64,000 nt of DNA. Origin: an uncultured Collinsella sp. (GTDB lineage Bacteria > Actinomycetota > Coriobacteriia > Coriobacteriales > Coriobacteriaceae). Shown one piece after another: positions 43,345 to 52,836 of this stretch. Under the pieces are notes generated by a model that was not told where the DNA came from, did no database searches, and saw only the letters and a list, made by a program, of their open reading frames with translations. Where the stretch lies: contig CAUGJE010000009.1 of NCBI GenBank assembly GCA_959599915.1, forward strand, positions 1 through 64,000. Reading direction: 5' to 3'. Position numbers and translations under genes: made by a program. The number at the start of each line of letters is the position of its first letter. Within the stretch, counting starts at the first letter, position 1.

Positions 43345-43431
43345 ATCTAGCAACGCAGCGGTATCTCGAACATCTGTTTGATGCTGTGCTATGATATGAG
43401 GTCACCGTAGCTGCGTTCGAGAGGAGGAGCG

Positions 43432-45171
43432 GTGGCCGACCAGGACATCAAGATGCTCATCGAGCGCATTATGGCCGAGGCCCGGACCCATCAGTCCGCC
43501 CGCTTCTCAAACGAAACCTACGCAGACGAGCCGATTCTCAAAACCGGCCGACAGATGCAGAATTTCCTCCCCGACCAGTACCGTAAAATGCGCGAGATAT
43601 CGCGCTGGCAGGATGACCCCAAGGGCGGTGCGGGCCGCTGGCTTTCGGAAGCCGAGCTTTTTTACCGCCAGGGCCTGCTGATGGCCGACTTTGAGGACGA
43701 CTGTCCCTACAACGGCACCTTTAAGTCGTACTTTCCCACCTACAACGCCATGAGCGACCGGCAACTGCGCGGCTACTTTACCTGGCGTGCCCAAGTGCGC
43801 CGCGGAACCGTCGAGGAAACGTCTACGTCCTTTGCCTTTCTGTATCTCTATGAGCTGATCTGCGGCATTGGCGTAGATAATCCACTCGATGGTTTTAACA
43901 AGATCAAGGCTTTTTGGGATGTCTATCGCGCCTTCGAGCCCGGCATCGACCGGTTTGCGCGCGTGTGGCTGCAAGATTACGCCGTGTTCCACGGGCTCGA
44001 CCCCAAGCTGCTTCGCGACTCTAAAACCGTCATGTTCGATAACGCCCTTATCGAACTGCGGCGCGCGGCACGAGACCTTGTACCGGCACCGTCCGGCCAG
44101 ACCCCTAAGCGTCGCAAAACCTCCGAGCCCACGCTCCCCCTTCCGCCCGATGAGGTGCGCGAGGAGCGACTCATGGCCGCCATCAACGCCCTCTCCACGT
44201 ACAACCTAAGTAGCTCGCGGCTCGACCGCAGCCACCACCGTGATCTGCGCCACGTGGCGTGCGCCGTGTATGTCCGCATGGCGCGCTACTATGACACGCA
44301 CCGAAAGACCGGCATCGTGGCAAGTTTATTTGGGGAGGAGACGGCCATGCCCTACACCATGTTTGCCTCGGCCGTATTCTTTGCGCCCGAGCGCCACGAG
44401 GACTGCGAATACCGTCTGGACCCCATCCATATCTACCGTTGCCAAAACGGTTTTTGGGAATGCATGCGGATTCACGGTAGCAGGCAAAAGAGCAGCAAGC
44501 TCGGTGAAATGATGCGCGCCTGCGACCAACGCCTGCGCCTGGCGCTGGACCCCGCCCATCCCCTTAAGGAAGAAAAGGTCCCCAAATATCTGGCCAAGAT
44601 TATCGATGACGAGATTGTGGCATGGCTTTCGTGGGACGCCGCACACCAGCCCGTCAAGATCGATATCGATTTGAGCCAGCTGGGGCACATTCGGAGCGCT
44701 GCCGCACAAACGCGCGAAGCGCTTTTGATCGACGAGGAACGCGAGGACGGCACGCTTGCGGATGCCGAGGTGACAGTTGCCGAACGACGGGAAGCCAAGC
44801 CCGTGGCCGGCACGATCGCCGAACCAGTCGCGACGACCATGCAGCAGGACGAGGCTAGCGAGCCGACCATCTCCACCGAGCAGTTTGGCGTCGTGGCCCC
44901 GCTCCTCGCACCAGCACCCACGTCCGCTGACACCGCGTCCGCACTCGATCCCGCCGCAGACGCCTATCTTCGAGCACTACTCGAGCAAAACGCAGCGCAG
45001 ACGGCATCGGCGGTGGCGCAGTCGGGCAAGAGTGAGGACATGCTTGTCGATACCATCAACGAGGCGCTCTTTGACCTGGTGGGAGACACCGTTATCGAAT
45101 TCGGCGCGGCAGGGCCGCAGATTATCGAGGACTACGAAGCAGACGTGAGAGGATACCTAGACCATGAGTGA
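43432..45171 (+). CDS. sngA: TerB-domain protein, Shango SngA-like
   Basis: A 579-aa protein starting at GTG 43432 behind GAGGAGGAG. Residues ~60-125 contain a TerB-N-type motif (AGRWLSEAELFYRQGLLM, then YFPTYNAMSDRQLRGYFTWR). The middle is helical, with an Ala/Pro/Glu-rich linker at ~470-515 and a short C-terminal region resembling TerB-C. TerB-type domains occur in tellurite/phage-stress systems. It overlaps the following ATPase by 8 nt. With the ATPase and helicase it matches the three-gene layout of the Shango anti-phage system, where the TerB protein is SngA. Confidence 0.78.
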   Translation: MADQDIKMLIERIMAEARTHQSARFSNETYADEPILKTGRQMQNFLPDQYRKMREISRWQDDPKGGAGRWLSEAELFYRQGLLMADFEDDCPYNGTFKSYFPTYNAMSDRQLRGYFTWRAQVRRGTVEETSTSFAFLYLYELICGIGVDNPLDGFNKIKAFWDVYRAFEPGIDRFARVWLQDYAVFHGLDPKLLRDSKTVMFDNALIELRRAARDLVPAPSGQTPKRRKTSEPTLPLPPDEVREERLMAAINALSTYNLSSSRLDRSHHRDLRHVACAVYVRMARYYDTHRKTGIVASLFGEETAMPYTMFASAVFFAPERHEDCEYRLDPIHIYRCQNGFWECMRIHGSRQKSSKLGEMMRACDQRLRLALDPAHPLKEEKVPKYLAKIIDDEIVAWLSWDAAHQPVKIDIDLSQLGHIRSAAAQTREALLIDEEREDGTLADAEVTVAERREAKPVAGTIAEPVATTMQQDEASEPTISTEQFGVVAPLLAPAPTSADTASALDPAADAYLRALLEQNAAQTASAVAQSGKSEDMLVDTINEALFDLVGDTVIEFGAAGPQIIEDYEADVRGYLDHE

Positions 45172-46468
45172 TACCGCATCCGCAGCACCCCGCGTGCCCA
45201 AGCGCGTCGCTGCCGTCATTCTCAACTCGCTCAAGGGCGGCGTGGTCCCGCGCATCGGCCTTCCTTACATCACCGTAGGGCGCGAGGTCGAGATCCGCGC
45301 CCTGCTCACCGATTTAAGTCTCATCGCCGATGGCGGCGCGAGCTTCCGCTTTTTAGTCGGTCGCTACGGCGCCGGTAAGAGCTTTTTGCTCCAGACCATC
45401 CGCACGCACGCCATGGGCGAGGGATTCGTCGTCGCCGATGCCGACTTGTCGCCCGAGCGACGCCTGCAGGGCGGTCAGGGGCAGGGCCTTGCCACCTACC
45501 GCGAGCTCATCCGCAATATATCGACCAAGACGCGCCCCGAGGGCGGTGCGCTCAACCTTATTCTGGATCGCTGGGTCGCCTCGTGTGCCAACGTCGACGA
45601 GTCGGTCGTCAATGCCCAACTGACCCCGCTCGAGGAGATGGTCCACGGCTTCGACTTCACCCGCATGCTTCGCCGCTATCGCACGGCCGTATCCGAGGGC
45701 GACGAAGAGGCCATGAGCCGCGTGACCAAATGGATCCGCGGCGAATACCGCACCAAGAGCGAGGCTCGCGCCGAACTGGGGTCCTCAACCATCATCAGCG
45801 ACGATGACTGGTACGACTACGTCAAACTCATCGCGCGTTTTTTGGTTTGCAGCGGCTACAAGGGCATGCTGGTGCTCATCGACGAGCTCGTGAATCTGTA
45901 TAAGATTCCCAACGCCATCACGCGCCAGTACAACTACGAGAAGATCCTGACCATGTACAACGACACACTTCAGGGCAAGGCGCAGTACCTGGGCATGATC
46001 ATGGGTGGCACGCCGACCTCCATCGAGGACCGCCGCCGCGGTGTGTTTTCCTACGAGGCCCTACGCAGCCGACTCGCCCAGGGCCGCTTTGCGCGCGAGG
46101 ACCTTAAGGACATGCTTGCGCCCATCATCCGCCTGCAACCACTCACCTACGAGGAGTTGCTGGTGCTGATCGAAAAACTCATGCAAATTCACGCCGGCTA
46201 CTTTGGCTGGACGCCCACGCTGACCGAAAACGACTTGGTTGACTTCCTCAAGATTGAGTTCGGTCGTGTGGGAGCCGACACGCACCTGACGCCGCGCGAG
46301 GTCATTCGTGACTTTATCGAGTTGCTCGACATCCTATGCCAAAACCCCGACGCCAACGTGGCCGAGCTGCTGCAAAGCGTCGGCGGCGACGCGCTGGCGC
46401 CGGCAGCCGCAACAGGCGACACCGGCACCGCAGGCGGCGACCGCAACTTCGCCGAGTTCACCATCTAA
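45164..46468 (+). CDS. sngB: BREX-type P-loop ATPase, Shango SngB-like
   Basis: A 434-aa ATP-binding protein of the DUF2791/BrxD type. Walker A is GRYGAGKS (66-73), Walker B is MLVLIDELVN (Asp240-Glu241). After the N-terminal RVAAVILNSLKGGVVPRIGL, the region around TVGREVEIRALLTDL is characteristic of this ATPase group. In BREX type 2 a related ATPase accompanies an Lhr-like helicase, but no PglX methylase or PglZ is near here. Start overlaps the TerB gene (ATGAGTGA), so they are coupled. Confidence 0.8.
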   Translation: MSDTASAAPRVPKRVAAVILNSLKGGVVPRIGLPYITVGREVEIRALLTDLSLIADGGASFRFLVGRYGAGKSFLLQTIRTHAMGEGFVVADADLSPERRLQGGQGQGLATYRELIRNISTKTRPEGGALNLILDRWVASCANVDESVVNAQLTPLEEMVHGFDFTRMLRRYRTAVSEGDEEAMSRVTKWIRGEYRTKSEARAELGSSTIISDDDWYDYVKLIARFLVCSGYKGMLVLIDELVNLYKIPNAITRQYNYEKILTMYNDTLQGKAQYLGMIMGGTPTSIEDRRRGVFSYEALRSRLAQGRFAREDLKDMLAPIIRLQPLTYEELLVLIEKLMQIHAGYFGWTPTLTENDLVDFLKIEFGRVGADTHLTPREVIRDFIELLDILCQNPDANVAELLQSVGGDALAPAAATGDTGTAGGDRNFAEFTI

Positions 46469-46472
46469 CCTA

Positions 46473-46497
46473 CCAAAAAGGGACAGGTTTATTTTGG
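46473..46497. repeat. Short palindromic motif between sngB and sngC
   Basis: CCAAAA..TTTTGG enclosing AGGGACAGG, in the 116-nt gap between the ATPase and helicase genes. The GGGACAG core resembles pieces of the palindromes at 16006 and 60573, so it may belong to the same intergenic family. Confidence 0.35.
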
Positions 46498-46584
46498 CAG
46501 GTTTTATCTGGGCAAACGTTGAAGCAGTAATGCAGCAAGCCGTTGCCAGCCGCGTTGAGAAATTCGTTGTTGAAAGGAGGCCCC

Positions 46585-49029
46585 GTGAACGCCTTTGACC
46601 GCTACGCCCCGTTTATCCAAGGCTTCATCTACTCCCACGATTGGGAGAGCTTGCGCTCTATCCAGGTTGCGGCGGCAGATGCCATCTTCAACACACAGGA
46701 CAATGTGCTCCTGACGGCGTCAACGGCTTCCGGCAAAACCGAGGCAGCCTTCTTTCCCATCCTGACCGAGTTTTGGGAGAACCCGCCCGCAAGCGTGGGC
46801 GCCCTCTACATTGGCCCCCTCAAGGCGCTCATCAACGACCAATTCGTCCGCCTCAACGACCTGTGCGAAGAAGCCGATATCCCCGTCTGGCACTGGCATG
46901 GCGATGTCTCACAATCACACAAGGCCAAACTCATCAAAAAGCCGAGCGGTATCCTACAGATTACGCCCGAATCGCTCGAGGCGCTCCTGATCCATAAGCA
47001 CATGGCAATCCCGCGCATGTTTTGCGACCTGCGCTATGTGGTTATCGACGAGGTTCATTCGCTCATGCGCGGCGACCGCGGCGGTCAGACGCTCTGTCTT
47101 ATCGAGCGACTCTCGCGCATGGCCGGCGTGCAGCCTCGCCGCATTGGCCTTTCTGCCACCATCGGCAACCCCGAGCGCACGGGCGCCTTTCTCTCACAGG
47201 GAACGGGACGCGGTTGCATCATCCCCCGCTTTGAGGAACCGCGCCGCGTGTGGCGCATCTCCATGGAGCACTTCTACAACTCGGGCCCCCAGGCTCAGCA
47301 GCGAGGATTCGTAGGCACAGGTCCACAAGAAGCCGAGGTGCTTGCTTGCGAGCGTATTGAGACGGCGGCGCCCGCGGCGCTGCCCGCATCCGGACAAGAC
47401 ATGTGCCACAGCGGACAGCTTACACAGGAAGAACACCGTCAACGTCGTGAGCAGGCGCGGGGCAAGGCCGCTCCCAAAGACCGTCGCACTTCCTCGGCCC
47501 CCGAGGGCGAAGTCGACATCCCACGTGCGACCGAGCAGGCGCTTCTCAACCCCACCGACACGGCGCCCGACAACGCCGACCCCGGCATGGGTTATATCTT
47601 TGAGCATACGCGCGGCCGCAAATGCCTGGTCTTTGCCAACTCGCGCGAGGAGGCAGAGGCCGTGTGCTCCATGCTGCGCAGCTACTGCGAGAGCCGGCAC
47701 GAGCCCGACCGTTTCCTCATCCACCATGGCAATCTTTCGGCATCGCTGCGCGAGACGGCCGAGGAACTCATGCGCGATGAGGAGCAGGCACAGACAACCG
47801 TCACCACCTCTACGCTGGAACTCGGCATCGATATCGGCCGTCTGGAGCGCGCGTTCCAGATCGATGCGCCGTTTACCGTCAGCTCCTTTTTGCAGCGTAT
47901 GGGCCGCACGGGACGCCGCGATCTTCCGCCCGAGATGTGGTTCGTCATGCGCGAGGAAGAACCCGAGCCGCGCACGATGATGCCCGAGACCATTCCCTGG
48001 AAGCTCCTCCAGGGCATCGCACTCGTACAACTCTATCGCGAGGAAAAGTGGGTCGAGCCGCCCGAGCTCGATCGACTCCCCTACAGTCTGCTCTATCACC
48101 AGACTATGTCGACGCTTGCCAGCACCGGCGAACTCACGCCGGCAGAGCTTGCCCAGCGCGTGCTCACACTCAGCTATTTCCATCGCATCTCGGCCGATGA
48201 CTATCGCGTGTTGCTGCGTCACCTCATTACCATCGACCATATCCAAGTCACCGAGGGTGGCGGGCTCATCGTGGGTCTCGCGGGCGAGCGCATCATTAAC
48301 AACTTTAAGTTCTACGCCGTATTCCAGGAAAACGAAGAGTTCACCGTTCGCAGCGAGTCGGCCGAGTTGGGCACGATCGTCAATCCGCCACCGCCCGGTG
48401 AGCGCATCGCCATCGCCGGACACTGCTGGATTGTCGAGGAAGTGGACTGGAAGCGTCATACCGTCTTTGCCACGCAGGTCAAGGGCCGGGTGCCGGCCTA
48501 CTTTGGCGACTGCCCCGGTGACATCAATACACACGTACTCGAGCGCATGCGCAAGGCGCTCAACGAGCACGCGACATATCCGTACCTTATGGGCAACGCG
48601 AGAGCCCGCTTGGCGCAGGCTCGTCATACGGCCGATATTTCGGGTGCGGGAACTAAGCCGCTCATCAACCTGGGCGGCGATACCTGGGCACTTTTCCCCT
48701 GGCTGGGCAGCTACGCCTTTTTGGCGCTCGAGCGCATGCTCAAAATTAAGTGTGCCGCGGAACTGGGCCTTCGCGGACTTGACCCGTCACGCCCGTACTT
48801 TATGCAGTTTAAGATGAAGGCCGACGAGGAGACGTTCTTTGAGGTGCTCGCCGCCGAGGCCGAGAAGGACTTCGATCCCATCGAGCTCGTCTATCCCGGC
48901 GAAGTGCCTTACTTTGATCGTTACGATGAGTTCGTTCCCGAAGAGCTCGTGCGTAAGGGCTTTGCCGAAGGCGTGCTCGACATCGAAGGCATGAAGCAGC
49001 GCGTTCTCGGCTGGTGCGACCACACATAA
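46585..49029 (+). CDS. sngC: Lhr-like DEAD/DEAH helicase, Shango SngC-like
   Basis: An 814-aa superfamily 2 helicase starting at GTG 46585 behind AAAGGAGG. Motifs: Walker A STASGKTEA (Lys51), DEVH (155-158), SATIGNPERT, and motif VI GRTGRR (440-445). Long C-terminal half (~370 aa) as in Lhr-like helicases. A Gln/Arg/Ala-rich insertion at about residues 250-330 interrupts the two RecA lobes. It completes the TerB-ATPase-helicase operon; in Shango the helicase is SngC. Expected role is DNA processing during phage infection. Confidence 0.82.
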   Translation: MNAFDRYAPFIQGFIYSHDWESLRSIQVAAADAIFNTQDNVLLTASTASGKTEAAFFPILTEFWENPPASVGALYIGPLKALINDQFVRLNDLCEEADIPVWHWHGDVSQSHKAKLIKKPSGILQITPESLEALLIHKHMAIPRMFCDLRYVVIDEVHSLMRGDRGGQTLCLIERLSRMAGVQPRRIGLSATIGNPERTGAFLSQGTGRGCIIPRFEEPRRVWRISMEHFYNSGPQAQQRGFVGTGPQEAEVLACERIETAAPAALPASGQDMCHSGQLTQEEHRQRREQARGKAAPKDRRTSSAPEGEVDIPRATEQALLNPTDTAPDNADPGMGYIFEHTRGRKCLVFANSREEAEAVCSMLRSYCESRHEPDRFLIHHGNLSASLRETAEELMRDEEQAQTTVTTSTLELGIDIGRLERAFQIDAPFTVSSFLQRMGRTGRRDLPPEMWFVMREEEPEPRTMMPETIPWKLLQGIALVQLYREEKWVEPPELDRLPYSLLYHQTMSTLASTGELTPAELAQRVLTLSYFHRISADDYRVLLRHLITIDHIQVTEGGGLIVGLAGERIINNFKFYAVFQENEEFTVRSESAELGTIVNPPPPGERIAIAGHCWIVEEVDWKRHTVFATQVKGRVPAYFGDCPGDINTHVLERMRKALNEHATYPYLMGNARARLAQARHTADISGAGTKPLINLGGDTWALFPWLGSYAFLALERMLKIKCAAELGLRGLDPSRPYFMQFKMKADEETFFEVLAAEAEKDFDPIELVYPGEVPYFDRYDEFVPEELVRKGFAEGVLDIEGMKQRVLGWCDHT

Positions 49030-49055
49030 AACCAGTCTTTTTGGTACGGGGAGAC

Positions 49056-49934
49056 TTACTTGTCGTGAAGGACGGTGCCGAGGAAGTCGGCGTTAAAAGG
49101 CACGGCTTCGGCGAAGACATAGTCGCCGTCGCTGGCGATGAGCAGGTAGTTCTCCTCGCCGCCGAACTCTGTATCGCCACAGGGGACCACCCAGGCGTGG
49201 GCGAATATCTCGAGTGCCGTGGCAGCGCAGTCGCGCAGGAGCGTTACATCGCTCCCCTCGTTTGTGCTCACGATATTGGCAACGTAGATACCCCCGGGGT
49301 TCAGGCTGCCCCGCACTAAACGCAACGCCTCAACCGTCGCCAGCTCGCGTACGGGCTCGGCACCGCTAAAGCAATCGCTCACGACCACGTCGTAGCGACG
49401 ATGGCCCACGCTCGTCACACCCAGATACGAGCGAGCCTCAGCGGTTATCACCCGCAGGCGATCGCCCGCCGCGCGCTCTAGCTCGTCTAGGTAGAACCAG
49501 CGGCGCGCCAGGCGCGTAATCTCTCCGTCATACTCGATAACGTCCATGCGCAGGCCCTCGTGCGACATCAGCGCAAATTTGGGATAGGCAAACCCGCCGC
49601 CACCTAGCATAAGCATACGGCTGATACCGTGACCATAAACGTCACGCATCGCATCCTCGGCCTCAAACACGTCGTCAAACGCGCGATAATACGCAAAGAC
49701 GGGCTCCGCCCAGCGCTCGCCGACGTAACTCGCGCTTTGGTAGACACCGCCCTGCACCAATACGCGGACTTCATCGCCGCCCTCATCGTGCACGCGTTTC
49801 ACACGCGCCAACCCATTGCGGGTTCGCGCGACCTGCAGGCAGGCAGCGCGAACAGCGACGGCAGCCGCGCCCAGCGCCGCGGCTCCCAGAGCAACGCCGG
49901 CAACAACGCCGGCAGAAACACTCGGCTTGTTCAT
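49056..49934 (-). CDS. Spermidine synthase-like methyltransferase-fold protein
   Basis: A 292-aa protein with an N-terminal Ala/Val-rich hydrophobic segment (possible membrane anchor) followed by a spermidine-synthase/SAM-fold domain: MLMLGGGGFAYPKF, DVIEYDGEITRLARRWF, RYDVVVSDCFSG and LNPGGIYVANIVS. It lacks clear polyamine-site residues, so it may be one of the many synthase-like proteins without that activity. AAGGAG lies ahead of the ATG inside the end of elp3, which stops 1 nt upstream; the two are cotranscribed. Confidence 0.78.
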   Translation of the reverse strand: MNKPSVSAGVVAGVALGAAALGAAAVAVRAACLQVARTRNGLARVKRVHDEGGDEVRVLVQGGVYQSASYVGERWAEPVFAYYRAFDDVFEAEDAMRDVYGHGISRMLMLGGGGFAYPKFALMSHEGLRMDVIEYDGEITRLARRWFYLDELERAAGDRLRVITAEARSYLGVTSVGHRRYDVVVSDCFSGAEPVRELATVEALRLVRGSLNPGGIYVANIVSTNEGSDVTLLRDCAATALEIFAHAWVVPCGDTEFGGEENYLLIASDGDYVFAEAVPFNADFLGTVLHDK

Positions 49935-51842
49935 CTAGAGCTCCTTTTGCAGATAAAGGCCATGGTCATAAAATCCAAGATGGCGATAGTACTCGCGCGT
50001 GCCAATCGCGCTGATCACGTTGATGCGTGCATACCCCGCGTCCCGAGCAATATGGCACGCACGCTCCACCAGCGACCGCCCCAGTCCATGATGCTGCGCC
50101 GCCTGGCCCTGGTCGCCCACGCGTGCCGCCATGCCGTACACGTGCACCTCGCGAATCATCGCCTCGTCCGGCGTCGTCGGCAACTCGTCCGCATGCGCGG
50201 CAACAAACGAATGGTCGGGCAGCGACAGGCGCAAAAAGCCCGCAATCTTGCCCTGCGGCGTCACCCACTGCAAAAAGCGCTCGTGCGTCACCGGCGTCTC
50301 GTACGCCACATCCTCGTCAAGGGTCAGCTCATCCAAGTCGGCACCCGCCGTGCTGATCTCGCGATAGCGAATCTCGCGCACCGTCGCACCGTCACCCCGA
50401 GCAGCCAGGCGGTTCTCGACGAGCTGACGCAGGTTGGGCTTCTTGTTGCCCACCATAATGTCATCGGAGCTAAAATCGCGGATCATGCGGCTGATACGGC
50501 AGAACGGCGGCGTCACCACGATGTCATCGGCTAGCACGTCGAGTAGCTCCTCCTCGGTATAGGGGCGCCACTCGCCGCGCTCGTAACAGCCCACCAGACG
50601 CGAGCCCTCGATGAGCGCGCACGGGTAGACCTTGACCTCGTCGGGCATAAAGGCCCCCTCGGTCATAAAGCGCTCGTAGTCGCGCTTGTCCCCCTCGGGT
50701 GTGGCACCCAGCAAGTTGAGCATAAAATGCGCGTGGATCTTAAAGCCAAACAGGCGCGCAAGCGAAAACGCTCGCTCGATCTGTGCCACCGTAATACGGC
50801 GCTCGTTGATATCGAGCAGGTGCTGGTCGAGGCTCTGGATACCCATCTGAATCTTGGTGCAGCCCAGGCGGCGGATAAGCGTAAGCGCCTGCGGCGTTAC
50901 GGCATCGGGGCGCGTCTCGATAACGAGTCCCACCACGCGATGCTTCGCCGTCTCGTTGATGCGCTGCTGTTGCTCAAGCTCCTCCATCGTTGCCGTCTGC
51001 CACTCGGCGACTGCGCCCCAAGGCGTGCCGGGGCCGTACAGACGACGCACCGCGCGGTTATAGCCACCCTCGGCAGCATCCACACGCCCTTGCACGCCGG
51101 CAACGCCGGCGGCAAGCTCGGCCTCATCGGTCGCAATACCGGCAGCCCTATAGCGCTCGCGACGCTCCGCCACCACCGGCGGCAGGGCATCGGCGGGAGC
51201 GTCATCGAGCAGGCGCCCCGCCTCGGCACGGCTGATGCCCGGACGTGCCAGCATGGGGTTAGCCGCCACGCCCGCCACGGCGTCTTCATTGAGCGCACGG
51301 AAGAGCTCCGACATAAACCATGCCTGATACCCCTGCGGATAGTCGCTCCAGGTACCACCGAGCACAATGAGCTCGATCTTATCGGTCGCATGCCCCATCT
51401 GCGAAAGCGCGGTCAAACGAGCGCTCACCTGCAAATACGGGTCGAAGCAGTTTTGCTCCGCACGGGCGCATGCCGGCTCGGCGTGCAGATAGCTCTTGGG
51501 CATGCGCAGGTCGTTGGGGCAAAACAGGCAATCGCCCGAACAGGGCCACGGCTTGGTAATGACGGTAATGGTCGCCACGCCCGAGGCCGTTCGGCGCGGC
51601 TTCATACGCAGCACCTGCAGCAGTCGACGTTCCAGCTCGGCATCGACATTCCACCCAGCCCAACGAGCCGGCTCCTCACGCTTCACCCGCTGGTAGAACG
51701 GCAGCAGACGGCGCTTGGCCAAATCGCGTTTGTCGGCACCCTCGCGGCGCGCCTCGGCATGTATCAACTTGACGAGCGCCTTGTCGTCCACGGTCTCACC
51801 GCGACGCAGAGCCTCGAGTATGTTCAAAATAATCTGTTCCAT
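49935..51842 (-). CDS. elp3: Elp3-type radical SAM/GNAT tRNA-modifying enzyme
   Basis: A 635-aa bacterial Elp3 homologue, which uses SAM and acetyl-CoA to modify wobble uridine of tRNA (cm5U type) in characterised members. The radical SAM motif is CSGDCLFC (Cys101, Cys105, Cys108), followed by NDLRMPKSYLHAEPACARAEQN-like family sequence (given in part), LGGTWSDYP and GLVIETRPDAVT. The C-terminal GNAT acetyltransferase shows EVHVYGMAARVGDQGQAAQHHGLG (in part) and LGFYDHGLYLQKEL. An Ala-rich insertion at ~195-290 precedes the ETRPD motif. Full family length. Confidence 0.92.
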   Translation of the reverse strand: MEQIILNILEALRRGETVDDKALVKLIHAEARREGADKRDLAKRRLLPFYQRVKREEPARWAGWNVDAELERRLLQVLRMKPRRTASGVATITVITKPWPCSGDCLFCPNDLRMPKSYLHAEPACARAEQNCFDPYLQVSARLTALSQMGHATDKIELIVLGGTWSDYPQGYQAWFMSELFRALNEDAVAGVAANPMLARPGISRAEAGRLLDDAPADALPPVVAERRERYRAAGIATDEAELAAGVAGVQGRVDAAEGGYNRAVRRLYGPGTPWGAVAEWQTATMEELEQQQRINETAKHRVVGLVIETRPDAVTPQALTLIRRLGCTKIQMGIQSLDQHLLDINERRITVAQIERAFSLARLFGFKIHAHFMLNLLGATPEGDKRDYERFMTEGAFMPDEVKVYPCALIEGSRLVGCYERGEWRPYTEEELLDVLADDIVVTPPFCRISRMIRDFSSDDIMVGNKKPNLRQLVENRLAARGDGATVREIRYREISTAGADLDELTLDEDVAYETPVTHERFLQWVTPQGKIAGFLRLSLPDHSFVAAHADELPTTPDEAMIREVHVYGMAARVGDQGQAAQHHGLGRSLVERACHIARDAGYARINVISAIGTREYYRHLGFYDHGLYLQKEL

Positions 51843-51862
51843 GCCCCCATTGTAAAGGCAAA

Positions 51863-51892
51863 GGCGCCGGAGCCCGTCACGGCCCCGGCGCC
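51863..51892 (-). terminator. Terminator of the XRE/DUF4097 pair
   Basis: On the minus strand GGCGCCGGGGCC / GGCTCCGGCGCC (near-perfect 12-bp stem, short loop) followed by TTTGCCTTTA, about 50 nt after the DUF4097 gene stop and just ahead of elp3. Confidence 0.7.
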
Positions 51893-51939
51893 TCCATCAA
51901 AGAGCATGCCTATATGCACCGATCTCCGAAAACCGCATG

Positions 51940-52836
51940 TCACTCCGGATCAAACGACATGTCGCCCGAACCGACCTCAAAACGATACGTAGCAGACTTA
52001 TCGCCGTTATCGAATTCAAGATTCAAAATGGTCTCGCCGTCGTAGTCAAGCGGAAGGAAATCGCTCTCGAAGTCGCCGCTGCCCAAGGTGAGGCTCGCCT
52101 TAAAGCCCGTCGAGTTCGGAACCGTCATCTCCACATCGCCCGAGCCCACACTCACGTCCATCGACTTCGCGGGGGCCTGGTAAAGCTCGAACGTCACATC
52201 GCCCGAACCGACCTCAGCGCTGAGCGCATCAGTCACGCTGCCCGTAAACTCTACATCTCCCGCACCCAGGAAAAGGTCGAAACCATCACAGATGACACCG
52301 GCAATCTGCAGATCGCCCGAGCCCACGTGCGCGTTGACTCCCTTCAGATGTTCGGCAACACGGCGCGGCAGCTCGACCGTAACTGAGCGATCGATTGCCT
52401 TACCGTCGTCACTTCCAAACTGGGAAACCTTGAGCGTCGAGTCCTCGACGGATGCGATGTTTTGCGTCGCGGCCTTGGAGGCATCCATACCCTCGGCAAC
52501 GCGCCCCCGCTCGATAACGCGAGCCTTGTTGCCATCAACAACCTTGACGTCCACCGAAGCCGCATTGATATCGAAATCGAGGTAGCGGAACTCATCGGCA
52601 TCAAAAGTCGTGCTCGAAAGCTGCTGAGGCTGAGCGGAATACTTACCGCCATCGTTCAAAACATCGGCGTCAACCGCATCGTCCCTACCGGACAAGCCGG
52701 ATGCAATAGTGCCGAGATCCCACGGACCATCAAAATGAATCCATGTCCGCGAAGCGCCAAAGACAAGCCCAACAATAAGCACAAACGCTCCGATGCCAAC
52801 GCCCAGACGCACCTTCGATTCATGCGAGAGTTTCAT
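51940..52836 (-). CDS. DUF4097 beta-repeat membrane protein
   Basis: A 298-aa protein with an N-terminal membrane helix (residues ~10-28) and an outside domain built from short strands with a recurring glycine motif: VGSGDLQI, LGAGDVEF, VGSGDVTF, VGSGDVEM, LGSGDFES, VGSGDMSF. This is the DUF4097/DUF2807-type beta-helix pattern. Such proteins are often paired with small regulators in envelope-stress loci. Its ATG overlaps the stop of the XRE gene (TAATG), so translation is coupled. Confidence 0.85.
   Translation of the reverse strand: MKLSHESKVRLGVGIGAFVLIVGLVFGASRTWIHFDGPWDLGTIASGLSGRDDAVDADVLNDGGKYSAQPQQLSSTTFDADEFRYLDFDINAASVDVKVVDGNKARVIERGRVAEGMDASKAATQNIASVEDSTLKVSQFGSDDGKAIDRSVTVELPRRVAEHLKGVNAHVGSGDLQIAGVICDGFDLFLGAGDVEFTGSVTDALSAEVGSGDVTFELYQAPAKSMDVSVGSGDVEMTVPNSTGFKASLTLGSGDFESDFLPLDYDGETILNLEFDNGDKSATYRFEVGSGDMSFDPE

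Noticed and set aside
43432..49029. Full BREX type 2 locus
   Set aside because: The ATPase and Lhr-like helicase resemble BREX type 2 components, but no PglX, PglY, PglZ or PglW is present; the TerB protein fits Shango better.
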